Assembly (NCBI GenBank): GCA_964581465.1
Contig: CAZOOP010000015.1
Location: forward strand, 11,282 to 75,281
DNA: 64,000 nt
Origin: WJMB01 sp964581465
GTDB taxonomy: Bacteria > RBG-13-66-14
Direction: 5' to 3'
Shown in pieces: positions 26,473-34,932 of this stretch. Below the pieces are notes generated by a model. That model had not been told where the DNA came from. It saw nothing but the letters and a program-made list of their open reading frames with translations, and did not search any database. A program made the position numbers and the translations under genes. Position 1 is the first letter of the stretch, and every line of letters starts with the position of its first letter.

Positions 26473-26827
26473 GGGATCATCACAGAAGATGAACAACACA
26501 TTCGCAACCCAGGAAAGCCACCTCGAGAACGGTGCTCGGGGATCAGTCGCAGTGGGGCGTCAACCAGCGAAGGTGGATAACGGTCGAAGCTGCTAAGGCA
26601 GGCAATAGAGCGTAGTCAGTAGTTCCTTAACCCACAGCTTGGTTGAATCCAGAGCGGAACGAGCAGCCGCGGGTTTCCAGCGAAACTAAATGCAAGACCG
26701 GGTTCAGCGCCGTCACGCATTGGGATGACAATGCAACGGTATGACAATGGCGGTGACGATGAGCTATAAAGCATTGAATGTTAATCTAATAGCTGGATGA
26801 GTCGGGTATTTTTCGAGTGATAATCCC
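26473..26827 (+). mobile_element. MITE copy 3
   Basis: 355 bp from gggatcatcacagaaga to gagtgataatccc. It shares the internal blocks gcaatagagcgt, gctataaagcattga and agctggatgagtcgg. The flanks aaagtcaa (26465-26472) and aaagacaa (26828-26835) match in 7 of 8 positions, consistent with an aged 8-bp target duplication. Confidence 0.82.
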
Positions 26828-26895
26828 AAAGACAATCGTTGGATTCTCTTTTTCAAAATTGATAACAATAGTAAATTAATATATTTATTGTATTT

Positions 26896-26924
26896 TTGAC
26901 AATTATGCAAACGGTTCTTATACT
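26896..26924 (+). promoter_or_regulatory. Near-consensus sigma70 promoter
   Basis: TTGACA (26896-26901), an exact 17-nt spacer and TATACT (26919-26924), inside a very AT-rich stretch. It sits 57 nt before the lipoprotein gene's ATG and is the best promoter in the window. Confidence 0.75.
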
Positions 26925-26981
26925 AAGTTCCGTGGTCAGCTTATCTATTCCTTACTTACACCTACAAGCAAAGGCGGAGAA

Positions 26982-27422
26982 ATGAAATCGGAAACCTTTC
27001 TTCTTGTCGTGTTCGTCATCATCTCGCTTGTTGCGGGTTGTGAGTATGGTGTCGCTACAGAAGATAACAATCAGCTCCTTACTGTCCACAGCATTAGTGG
27101 TACGGTATATATAGGTGACACCAGCGAAGTTGCTACAAGTGCCCGTTTAACCATCGGTTATAAACCCCAGGAGAACAGCAACGTATACGTTGATGCATGG
27201 GATTATGCTGCGGATGGTTGGGGTTGGCCGCGACCCTATTTCACGAGCGGCTCCGGCGGTTATTACGCAGCCAGTTACTACCAAGCGGCGTGCGGCAAGT
27301 CAGGTATTGTTAGGGCAACATATTACGAGGGTGATACAGTGTACTATGGTCAAACAACCTTCACCTGGCCCTGGGACTGGAGCGGCTGCTCCCATGATGT
27401 GCGGGTCTACGAAGTGGAGTAG
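26982..27422 (+). CDS. Small AT-rich lipoprotein, unknown
   Basis: 146 aa. The signal and lipobox VIISLVAGC anchor it to a membrane. The mature part looks like one beta-sandwich (SISGTVYIGDTSEVATSARLTIGY) rich in Tyr, Trp and Gly, with two further Cys (CGKSG and GCSHD) that could form a disulfide. AGGCGGAG lies just before the ATG. Codon use is much AT-richer than the neighbours'. With its own promoter and terminator, flanked by a MITE on one side and a gene fragment on the other, it looks recently acquired. No family recognised. Confidence 0.8.
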   Translation: MKSETFLLVVFVIISLVAGCEYGVATEDNNQLLTVHSISGTVYIGDTSEVATSARLTIGYKPQENSNVYVDAWDYAADGWGWPRPYFTSGSGGYYAASYYQAACGKSGIVRATYYEGDTVYYGQTTFTWPWDWSGCSHDVRVYEVE

Positions 27423-27447
27423 TCTGTGTATCCGCTTTAGCAATAAT

Positions 27448-27471
27448 AAACCGGGCCCACGGGTCCGGTTT
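27448..27471 (+). terminator. Terminator of the lipoprotein gene
   Basis: aaaccgggccc (27448-27458) pairs with gggtccggttt (27461-27471) with one G-T pair; T-rich sequence follows. It lies 26 nt after the stop. Confidence 0.7.
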
Positions 27472-27479
27472 GCTTCTAA

Positions 27480-27743
27480 ACTAACGGCACCGGCGGCCGT
27501 CGCCTGACCGTCTCCGACGCCACCCCGATCACCGGTTGGGTCGCCAGCGAGACCGCTGGCCAGGGCGGCATCTGTGTCGCCAACGACGGCTACAGCATCG
27601 CCTCCGGCTACTTCCCCTGCCTGAAGACCACCGACCCCGTCGTCCTCTGGGAGCAGATCATCACCTTCATGTGGACCACCTTCGACGGCGGCAGCAACAT
27701 CGTCGAGACCTCCTGGGGCGGCATCAAGGCCCTGGATAACTAA
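27480..27743 (+). pseudogene. Headless C-terminal gene fragment
   Basis: An open frame of 87 codons follows a TAA at 27477-27479, with no start codon near its 5' end and no ribosome site. Its codon use is strongly host-like and GC-rich (TVSDATPITGWVASE, then YFPCLKTTDPVVLWEQ), unlike the AT-rich gene just upstream. It ends in TAA, inside a small hairpin, followed by a strong terminator. This is best read as the 3' remnant of a gene cut by arrival of the AT-rich segment. The original protein is not recognised. Confidence 0.65.
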
Positions 27744-27811
27744 GGGTTATCCAGTCTGGAATAACTGATATTGATAGCATGAAAACTGGGGCTCGATGAG
27801 CCCCGGTTTTT
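27732..27811 (+). terminator. Hairpin plus intrinsic terminator
   Basis: A 9-bp hairpin, ctggataac (27732-27740) and gttatccag (27746-27754), spans the stop codon. Downstream, aaaactggggctc (27782-27794) pairs with gagccccggtttt (27798-27810), with a TTTTT run. The second hairpin has A- and T-runs on opposite sides and can also serve the minus-strand gene ending at 27838. Confidence 0.75.
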
Positions 27812-27837
27812 GTGCAGCATCTAAACTCCGCATGTGC

Positions 27838-29745
27838 TCAGCGGGCGACGACCAGCCGGCGGGTCAATGTATCTCCGGCGCCCTCGAGACGCAGGAGGTA
27901 GACTCCGTCGGCCAGGCGGGCGGTGGAGGAGCTGAACTCGTGACGCCCGGCGGCCAGCTCGCCGGAGTGCAGCAGGGCGACGCGGCGCCCGGCCAGGTCG
28001 TAGAGGGCCAGCTCGACGCTGGTGGAAGCGGTGAGTTCGATGGTGGTGCTGAAGGCGTCGCGGGCCGGGTTGGGCCAGGGGGCGGCCAGAGCCGTGGCAA
28101 GGGTCTCGCCGGGAACGCGGGCCTCGACGGGGCCGAAGAGTCGGGTCTCGCCGCCGCTGTCGGTGACCTCGATCCAGTAGCTGTAGGTCTCGCCGGGAGC
28201 TGCCTCGAGGTCCAACCAACGGGTGTTGCGACCGGCCAGCGAGCCCGAGACGTCGACGGGGGCCTCTTCGCCGCGCAGCACGCGCAAGCGGGCCGGTGTC
28301 TCGCCGTGAATGGTCCAGGTAACCAGCACGCCGTCGTCGACGGCCCGGGCGTCGAGCTCGACATCCTCGACGGCGCTGGGCGGATCGACCTCGGCGGAGT
28401 ACACGTCGCCGCCGGAGCCCATCTCGTTGACGTGGACGGTCTTGCCCGATGAGGCCAGCAGCAGGCCGTCGGCGGAGAGCTGGATGTGCTCGCAGGAGCC
28501 GGGATGATCGATCCCGAACCAGGGCTGGCCCGGGTTCTCGGCATCGAAGACCAGCGCTTCGTCGTGGGTTTCATCTGCGTTGCCCCAGGTGGCGAAGGCG
28601 ATGATCCGGCCGTCGGCGGAGATGTCGCAGTCCACGGGCCGGTCTTGATACTCGGTGTCGGTGCCGCGAGGGGTGGCGTACTCCCAGTCCGGGGTGCCGT
28701 CACCGGCGATCTGGTGGTGGGTGAAGAAGCATTGCAGCATGTTGTTCATGTCGAACTCCCACCAGCCCACGACCAGCTCGGCGCCGTCGTCGGTGAAGGC
28801 CGAAGTACCGACGTAGTGGAGCGGAGTGCCCGGGTGCTGGTACTGCCAGAGCTGCTCGTACTGCTGCGTCACGGCGTTCCACTGGACCACGGTCAGCGGG
28901 GCGTTGGCGTAGCTCATCAGGGCCGCGTCGGAGCTGATCGCCCAGCCGTCGTTGCTGCCGACGTCCCACTGGGCCACGGTGGTCGCCGTGGCGGTGTCGA
29001 CGCGGTAGAAGGAGCCCCCGGCACGCAGAACAACAACATCGCCGTCAGCGCTCAAACGGACCTTGGAGGGGCCGAAGCTGTTGCTCGCATCCTCCCAGAC
29101 CCCCAGGGGGGTGGAGGAATCGGGACCGAAGAAAAGCACCGCCGGGTGACCGTCATGCTTGACACCTACCGCCAGCAGGGTGCCGTCGGCGGTGCAGTCC
29201 AGGCGCAGGTCGTTGGACCACATGTTCTCGCTGGTGTAGCCGGCGGCGTGGGCGTCGAAGGTCCAGTCCGGACCGCTGGAGGAGTCGTGGCTGAAGCGGT
29301 AGACCCGGAACAGGCTGGTGTCGAAGTTGTTGTACCACACGCCGTAAAAAACGTCGGCGTCCTCGGCCCCCACGGGGGCGAAGCCGCCGCGGTGTCCTTC
29401 ACCGCCGTCCTCGTACCACTCCCAGAGCGGGCCGCCGTTACCGGCGGTCTCGAACATCTTGAAGCCCTGGAACCAGCCGCCGGAGAGGATGTAATCGTAA
29501 TCGTGTCCGTAGCAGCAGGTGTTGCGTTGCCCGCCCCCGCCGTCGGGGATGTTGTAATGCCAGAGGATCTGGGATAGGGGTTCCGGAGCGACCCGGGCCG
29601 GCAGGTAGGTCGTCGCGGCCGCGCTGAGGGCGACCGGTGTGGTCGCGGCGACGGCGCCTTTGTCATCGACGTAACTGCGGGTGTCGCCCTCGATAGCGCC
29701 GGCAGCCAGGGCCGTCAGGCAGAAAAAGAGGCCGAGATAGCGCAT
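27838..29745 (-). CDS. Secreted beta-propeller protein with FlgD/type-IX-like C-terminal domain
   Basis: 635 aa. Signal peptide (MRYLGLFFCLTALAAGA), then repeated short strands with Asp-Gly turns (LSADGDVVVLRAGG, ISADGRIIAFATWG, LSADGLLLASSGK) typical of WD40/PD40-like propellers (about 80-440). A fibronectin-type domain (VEDVELDARAVDDGVLVTW) follows. The end has a sorting-type module: PWPNPARDAFSTTIEL, then LYDLAGRRVALL and LADGVYLLRLEG. That module is common in Bacteroidetes-like secreted proteins and signals export and surface attachment. AAAGGA precedes the ATG. Role and ligand unknown. Confidence 0.85.
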   Translation of the reverse strand: MRYLGLFFCLTALAAGAIEGDTRSYVDDKGAVAATTPVALSAAATTYLPARVAPEPLSQILWHYNIPDGGGGQRNTCCYGHDYDYILSGGWFQGFKMFETAGNGGPLWEWYEDGGEGHRGGFAPVGAEDADVFYGVWYNNFDTSLFRVYRFSHDSSSGPDWTFDAHAAGYTSENMWSNDLRLDCTADGTLLAVGVKHDGHPAVLFFGPDSSTPLGVWEDASNSFGPSKVRLSADGDVVVLRAGGSFYRVDTATATTVAQWDVGSNDGWAISSDAALMSYANAPLTVVQWNAVTQQYEQLWQYQHPGTPLHYVGTSAFTDDGAELVVGWWEFDMNNMLQCFFTHHQIAGDGTPDWEYATPRGTDTEYQDRPVDCDISADGRIIAFATWGNADETHDEALVFDAENPGQPWFGIDHPGSCEHIQLSADGLLLASSGKTVHVNEMGSGGDVYSAEVDPPSAVEDVELDARAVDDGVLVTWTIHGETPARLRVLRGEEAPVDVSGSLAGRNTRWLDLEAAPGETYSYWIEVTDSGGETRLFGPVEARVPGETLATALAAPWPNPARDAFSTTIELTASTSVELALYDLAGRRVALLHSGELAAGRHEFSSSTARLADGVYLLRLEGAGDTLTRRLVVAR

Positions 29746-30026
29746 TGTGGTTCCTTTCGCTGCCAGGGAGCTCGTTCACAGATTTAAGAGGGGGAGTAGT
29801 TGGTGCGGAAATACCGGGCTCGATTGGTTGACTGCCGGGTGAACCGCATCAAGCGGTTGAACAATTGTGGATCAAGCGGGGCTGAACAGCGGGAAGCACC
29901 GGACAGTCTCAGCATGCAGCCCGATTACGACCCGCCATCTCCCGACTACCTGAATCAGATTGGCGTAACGCTTACAAGCGTTATGCCGGAATTAGTGTCA
30001 TCATTTATTGGAACGGAGGCCCGCGC

Positions 30027-30593
30027 TCAATCCCCCGCGCCGTCCATGACGTCGACCCCGGGCTCTTCCACGGCGATGTCGATGAACCGCTTGATCCCCA
30101 GGTAGAACAGTGGCGCGCCGCCCAGCACGGCCATCACTCCGCCGACGATTGACAGCAGGCCCAGTTGGGTCCAGTGGGCCAGGGCCTGGAAGAAGAAGCA
30201 CAACGCCAAACCGGCGTATCCGGCGGATTGGAAGCGCTCCTCGCGTTTCCAGTAGACCAGGGCGAAGGTGCCGACCAAGACCAACCACATCAGATAGAAG
30301 AAACCGGTCAGGGCGCCGCCCTCACCAAAGATCGACCCCAGGCCCAGGAAGGTGTAGCCCAGCCAGAACAGGCCCACCGAGAGGAAGGCCGTGGCCTCAC
30401 GGGTGCTGCCCCGGAAGTAGAGCAGCAGGCCGATGATCACCTGGGCCAGGCCGCCCATGTTGACCCCGATGGGCACCACGGAGTCCAGGCCGCCCAGGGA
30501 CTCGAAGAGCGTCGTCAGGTAGAGCCCCAGCATCAGCGTGCTCATTCCCAGGGCGATATACCCCAGCGGGATCAGGTTGCCGCGCTTCGGCAT
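30027..30593 (-). CDS. GPR1/FUN34/YaaH family transporter (acetate/succinate type)
   Basis: 188 aa with six hydrophobic helices, the family size. The N-terminal signature NLIPLGYIALGMSTLML corresponds to the NPAPLGL motif, and GLAQVIIGLLLYFRGSTREATAFLSVG matches the second conserved block. Members move acetate or succinate across the membrane, often with protons. The start ATG at 30593 follows GGAGGA; an ATG at 30614 has none. Nested palindrome D lies just upstream. The substrate is inferred from family only. Confidence 0.85.
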   Translation of the reverse strand: MPKRGNLIPLGYIALGMSTLMLGLYLTTLFESLGGLDSVVPIGVNMGGLAQVIIGLLLYFRGSTREATAFLSVGLFWLGYTFLGLGSIFGEGGALTGFFYLMWLVLVGTFALVYWKREERFQSAGYAGLALCFFFQALAHWTQLGLLSIVGGVMAVLGGAPLFYLGIKRFIDIAVEEPGVDVMDGAGD

Positions 30594-30673
30594 GCTTCCT
30601 CCTTGGCAAGGCATTTCGGTGAATGAAAAGAGATGCTTGGAATCTACCGGTCCACGGCGCTCCTTGGCCGGGG

Positions 30674-30793
30674 GGCGGCTTTGGCACGTTTCTTGCTATC
30701 CCCTTTCCAGGGGTGACTCGGCCCGTGCCCGTCAGGTACTTGCACGGTGCCCGTCCCACGCGAGTTTATTGCAAGAAACGTGCCAAAGCCGCC
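30674..30793. repeat. Nested palindrome, copy D (inner stem only)
   Basis: A perfect 23-bp inner stem: 30674-30696 (core ggctttggcacgtttcttgc from 30677) with 30771-30793. The 74-nt loop is longer than in most copies. I see no outer stem. It sits between two minus-strand genes, ending 13 nt before the stop at 30807. Confidence 0.92.
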
Positions 30794-30806
30794 GCGGGGG
30801 CCGTTG

Positions 30807-32090
30807 TCAGTTCTGCAGCCGGTGGAGCAGGTCGGCGGGGCGGATGAAGCCGCGCGGCTTGCCGTCGCGCCCGCAGACGATCAGCAGCTCGACGGCGGGG
30901 TCGGCGAAGCGGGCGGCCAGCTCCTCGGGCTCGGCGTCGGGAGAGACCACGGCGAAGCCGGTGCTGACCAGGCCGTTGAGCTTGGCGCGTGGGGCGACGC
31001 TGGGTCGGCGGCGCAGCTCGGCCATGCGCTGCAGCAGGTAGGCGTAGAAGCTGTGGGTGGTGGTCTTGCCGTGGGCCATGGACTGGTCAGGTCCCTTGAC
31101 GCCTTCGATGAAGTCCAGGTGGCAGCGCAGCAGGCTGCGGTCGGTCTTGGGGTCCACGGCCAGCAGGTGGCGGGTGCTGGAGTCGGGGACGACCTCCTCC
31201 TTGCCCAGGGCCACGGCGCAAAGGGTGACGTAGAGCAGCATCTCCTGCTCGGGCACCCGGGCGGCGGGATCGACCTCGGCGGCCAACAGGGACAGGTCGT
31301 TGTCCTGATCGACGAAGCTGCCGGAGAACTTCTCGAGGGTGTCCACGGCGTCGGAGAGCCAGGCGCCCAGGGCGGCGTCGGCGCTGTAGAGCAGTCCGGC
31401 GCCGACGATGGCGGCGTCGTCGGAGTGTCCGGGACCGACGCGGTAGCGGATGTAGTAGTACTCGTAGGGGCCTTCGTCGATATCATCGGTGTCGACCTCG
31501 GCGGGATCGACGATCATTCCCGGCTTGCGGAACTCCTCGAGAGCGGCGGCGTCGTGGGCCTCGTGGGCCAGGGAGTCGGCGTTCTGGTTGAGTTCGCGCA
31601 TCACACGGGTGTCGACGACGTAGCAGCGCCCGCCGCCGATGTTGACGTCGAAGAGTTCCTCGGCCCGGGCGCGAACGGCTTCGTCGTCGCGCAGGCCGCC
31701 GATGTAGATCCCGCGCAGCACCTCGAGGGGATCGACTTCGATTCCCCCCAGCCAGGGCACGCGAAGCAACGGATGGCCGGCGGAGTCGACCAGGCGGGTG
31801 CTGCCCTCGCCGTTACGCTGAGACCTGACCCACTCGAAGACCTCGTCGATGAGGGCCTGGCGGGCCAGGCGGCACTCCTTGACGGGCCAGCCGAGGAGCT
31901 TGACCACCTGATGGGTGGTCAACTCGGGATAGCGGCGCTTGTGGAAGGCTCCGGCGCCGGTATGGGCGTGTCCTTCGATCGACTGGGCCAGGATCAGCTC
32001 GGCCACGCCGGCCTCGGTGTCCAGGGTTTCGTTGTTCCACAGGCTCTCGAAGTCCCGGCGGACCAGGTTGGTCAGATCGGGCTGGTTCAC
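30807..32090 (-). CDS. Unknown cytoplasmic protein with CBS-like C-terminus
   Basis: 427 aa, no signal or membrane helix. Largely acidic and helical. The last 70 residues (LNGLVSTGFAVVSPDAEPEELAARF, then LLIVCGRDGKPRGFIRPADLLHRL) resemble a CBS domain. Residues about 195-225 hold an unusual acidic-Tyr cluster (DTDDIDEGPYEYYYIRY). The start is GTG at 32090, overlapping the upstream gene's stop as GTGA, so translation of the pair is coupled. The partner is a membrane-anchored zinc-ribbon/propeller protein; the two may act together. Family not recognised. Confidence 0.78.
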   Translation of the reverse strand: MNQPDLTNLVRRDFESLWNNETLDTEAGVAELILAQSIEGHAHTGAGAFHKRRYPELTTHQVVKLLGWPVKECRLARQALIDEVFEWVRSQRNGEGSTRLVDSAGHPLLRVPWLGGIEVDPLEVLRGIYIGGLRDDEAVRARAEELFDVNIGGGRCYVVDTRVMRELNQNADSLAHEAHDAAALEEFRKPGMIVDPAEVDTDDIDEGPYEYYYIRYRVGPGHSDDAAIVGAGLLYSADAALGAWLSDAVDTLEKFSGSFVDQDNDLSLLAAEVDPAARVPEQEMLLYVTLCAVALGKEEVVPDSSTRHLLAVDPKTDRSLLRCHLDFIEGVKGPDQSMAHGKTTTHSFYAYLLQRMAELRRRPSVAPRAKLNGLVSTGFAVVSPDAEPEELAARFADPAVELLIVCGRDGKPRGFIRPADLLHRLQN

Positions 32091-33508
32091 TTGTCCCCCG
32101 GTTCGCTAAGCGGTGGTCCCAGATAGCCGGAGCGCAGCTCCCTGCTTCGGTTGAAGTAGAGGGGATAGAAGCTCTCGGCGTCCGGGTTGTCGATGTGGCG
32201 GAAGAGGAAGCCGTCCTGGCTCTGAATGCGGGTCAGGATGCAGATCAATTGATCAGCGGCGAGACTGACGCATTCGGCGGGGCCTTCGGGCAGGGTAATG
32301 ACCTGGGCCTCGTAGGGGTTCTCGATGTAGCCGAAGCGCACGGCGGGGCGGCCGCCGTCCTCGGAGGCGTAGGCCATCAGCTCGCCATTGGTTACATACT
32401 CGCCCTGCTGGAAGCTCGGGGTATGCAGCTCGTATCCATCTTTGTTCAGGTCGAAGCTGCGCAGCAGATGGGTTTCGCCGGGCAGGCACTCGACGTAGAG
32501 CCGTCCCTCGGCGAAGCAGGTCGGCCAGCAGTTCCGGGTGTAGCGGTCCAGAACGTAGGGCTCGGCGCCGTTGGGCGAGATCATCACCCGGGTGTCATCG
32601 ACGGGTCCGACGCCCACGGCCAGGAAGCGGCCGTCTTCGCTGATGCGCGGCGAGACCAGCAGCTCGCGGTCGGTTAATGCGGCGTCGACGCCGGCGTAGA
32701 AGCCGTCGGGCATGTACTTGAGTGCCTTGAGCTTGGTGGCCAGCTCGGCGGCCTCGACGAGGAGCTCGGCCTGTCCGGCTGTTCCGACCATGTAGACGCC
32801 GTAGACGCCGCCCAGGTCCATCACCGCCAGCACTCCTCCGCCGTTGTCTACCGGGTGGATGTCGCCGATGTAGTCGGCTGCCGGCGAGAACTGGACCAGG
32901 GTGGCCTGGTCTTCGCCCAGGGGCATGTACCAGAGGGTGCCCTCGACATCGTCGACGAACCAGAGGGTGTAGCCGACTACGGGCCAGAGGTCGGGATCCA
33001 CGTTCGCGACGGGCTCGTAGCCGGCCTCGATCATCTCGGCGCGCCGGTCGCGCCAGAGGGGCTCCTCGTTCTCGATGGTCTCCGTGTACTCGTACTCGTA
33101 GTCGGAGCCGGTGTCCATGTCGCAGTCGTCGCTGACGAAAACCAGGGCGGTCACGGCGGCGCCGATGACCATCAGCAGGACCAGACCGATGAAGAAGGGT
33201 CCGCAACCGGCCGCGCGGGAGCGCAGCTTGCGGCTGGACTCGCTGGAACCGGTGTGTTTGGGCGGGCCGAAGACGCCGGAGGAGGAACCGCCGCCTCCGC
33301 CACCGCCGCTTCCGTAGGGCCGGGAGCCGCCGGAGGGGCGCGCCGCCGGACGGCTGGGGGGCTCGGGCGGTCCGTAGACGACGTCTTCGGTCGGATAGGC
33401 GGGGCCGTCGTCGTAACGCTCGAAGTGGCGCGACGAGGCGCCGCAGGCCGGACAGGTTCCGTCGAGGGGCTCTTCGAATTCAGCGTTGCAGCGCTTGCAG
33501 AAGTACAT
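32087..33508 (-). CDS. Zinc-ribbon membrane protein with extracytoplasmic beta-propeller
   Basis: 473 aa. An N-terminal zinc ribbon (YFCKRCN, then CPACGA) lies in the cytoplasm. A Gly/Ser/Pro-rich linker and one membrane helix (FFIGLVLLMVIGAAVTALVFV, about 105-125) follow. The rest is a TolB/WD40-like propeller with blades such as YTLWFVDDVEGTLWYMPLG, VGVGPVDDTRVMISPNG and LAADQLICILTR. This arrangement suggests a sensor or scaffold linking outside binding to an inside metal-ribbon domain; that is inference. It is coupled by a 4-nt overlap to the next gene. Start ATG 33508 follows GGGAGG. Confidence 0.82.
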   Translation of the reverse strand: MYFCKRCNAEFEEPLDGTCPACGASSRHFERYDDGPAYPTEDVVYGPPEPPSRPAARPSGGSRPYGSGGGGGGGSSSGVFGPPKHTGSSESSRKLRSRAAGCGPFFIGLVLLMVIGAAVTALVFVSDDCDMDTGSDYEYEYTETIENEEPLWRDRRAEMIEAGYEPVANVDPDLWPVVGYTLWFVDDVEGTLWYMPLGEDQATLVQFSPAADYIGDIHPVDNGGGVLAVMDLGGVYGVYMVGTAGQAELLVEAAELATKLKALKYMPDGFYAGVDAALTDRELLVSPRISEDGRFLAVGVGPVDDTRVMISPNGAEPYVLDRYTRNCWPTCFAEGRLYVECLPGETHLLRSFDLNKDGYELHTPSFQQGEYVTNGELMAYASEDGGRPAVRFGYIENPYEAQVITLPEGPAECVSLAADQLICILTRIQSQDGFLFRHIDNPDAESFYPLYFNRSRELRSGYLGPPLSEPGDK

Positions 33509-33720
33509 GGCAACCTCCCGTCGGTCGACGCCGACAGAGGACGAGGTGGGCTGGAGACTAACCTATCGGGTTTCATTCTATCCCATGCCGGACGGGGTTT
33601 CAATCATCCCTGGCGGGCGGCGTCAAATATGGGTTAAACTGGTGAAAGATCGCCGAGTTCGGTCGGAACAAGGTCCTTTTGGGCCAACGCTTCTTCAAGA
33701 AAAGCAGGAAAGGTGTACTC

Positions 33721-34572
33721 GTGCGCTTCGGTATGCATATCTCCAGCGCTCCGGGCCTGACCAAGCTGGCCGACTACGCCGCCGACATCGGCGCCCGGAC
33801 CTATCAGATCTTCGTCGACAGCCCCTCGACCTGGAGCTACGGCGAGTACGACCCCGAGAAGGCTCGCGCCTTCGTGGAACGCCGCCGCGAGCTGAACCAG
33901 GGACCCCTGGTGGTCCACACCGGTTACCTGATCAACCTCTCCAGCGATAACAAGGAGACGGCCGTAAAGAGCCGAACGGCCCTGGCCAAGGAGTTCGCCA
34001 AGGCTGCCCTGGTCGGCGCCGACTACCTGGTTCTCCACCCCGGCAAACACATGGGCCGGGGGCGGAAGCGCGGTTTGGAGCTGATAGTCGATGGACTGCT
34101 GGCCGTCTTCGACGAGTTGCCCGCCGACATCGAGCACCCGCTGTTGCTGCTGGAGAACTCGGAAGGCTCGGGAACCTGTCTGGGGGTCGGCTTCGAGGAG
34201 CTGCGGTTACTGCTCGACGGCCTACACGAGGGCGGCCGCCAAGCCGGAATCTGCCTCGACACAGCCCACCTCTGGGGCGCCGGCTACGACCTCTCGGAGC
34301 GCAAAAGCACCCGCTACGTCATCGACGAGTTCGCCGAAGTCATCGGCCTGGAACACCTGCGCTGCTTCCATCTCAACGACTCGCTCAAAGAGTTGGGCTC
34401 CCGCACCGACCGCCACGCCTATCTGGGCGAGGGCGAGATCGGCTTGGCCGCCTTCCGCGAGCTGGTCAACGACGCGCGCCTCGAACACTGCGCCATGATC
34501 TTGGAGAAGACCGGCGAGGGCAAGGCGCACAGCAGGCGGCTGATCGCCGAGCTCAAATCACTGCGCGGCTAG
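33721..34572 (+). CDS. nfo: Deoxyribonuclease IV (AP endonuclease, EndoIV family)
   Basis: 283 aa. It cuts DNA 5' to abasic sites in base excision repair using three zinc ions. The metal-ligand blocks are in order: VLHPGKH, LLENSEGSG (the usual LENTAGQG, slightly diverged), ICLDTAHLWGAGYD, FHLNDS, GSRTDRHAYLGEGEIG and MILEKTG. The start is GTG at 33721 with AGGAAAGG 7 nt upstream, giving MRFGMHIS, the typical N-terminus; the frame to 33679 is an artefact. Monocistronic; nested palindrome E follows. Confidence 0.95.
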   Translation: MRFGMHISSAPGLTKLADYAADIGARTYQIFVDSPSTWSYGEYDPEKARAFVERRRELNQGPLVVHTGYLINLSSDNKETAVKSRTALAKEFAKAALVGADYLVLHPGKHMGRGRKRGLELIVDGLLAVFDELPADIEHPLLLLENSEGSGTCLGVGFEELRLLLDGLHEGGRQAGICLDTAHLWGAGYDLSERKSTRYVIDEFAEVIGLEHLRCFHLNDSLKELGSRTDRHAYLGEGEIGLAAFRELVNDARLEHCAMILEKTGEGKAHSRRLIAELKSLRG

Positions 34573-34616
34573 CGGCGCTCCGAACCGGATTGCGCGCCGT
34601 GGTCGACTCGGCACCA

Positions 34617-34802
34617 GCCGAAACAGGCCGCGGTCGAACCGATATCCTCGAACGGCGGCGCGGGGTGTTGGCACGTTTCTTGCAGCAGAGCGGGGTGGGG
34701 CGTGGGCCGAGCCCGCCGCCCACTCCGCAAGAAACGTGCCAACACCCCGCGCCGCCGCTGACGATCGCTGCTGTTAACGCGTCGTCCGCGGCCTGTTTCG
34801 GC
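34617..34802. repeat. Nested palindrome, copy E
   Basis: The outer stem is 17 bp, perfect: gccgaaacaggccgcgg (34617-34633) with 34786-34802. The inner stem is the longest of the family, 31 bp perfect: 34653-34683 with 34727-34757. It contains ggtgttggcacgtttcttgc, in which both differing bases are compensated on the opposite arm (ccaacacc). The loop is 43 nt and begins agcagagcggggtggggc. Confidence 0.95.
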
Positions 34803-34932
34803 CGGTAGTTGACGGAGTAAACGCGATCGTTTTCCATGCAGCTCGGAGAGAGCGGATTCTCGGGGTTGCCCCGGCAACGCGTCGATGCTAAACTGGCCCA
34901 ATACTCGGCGGAAGAGACCTTTTGGAGATCCC

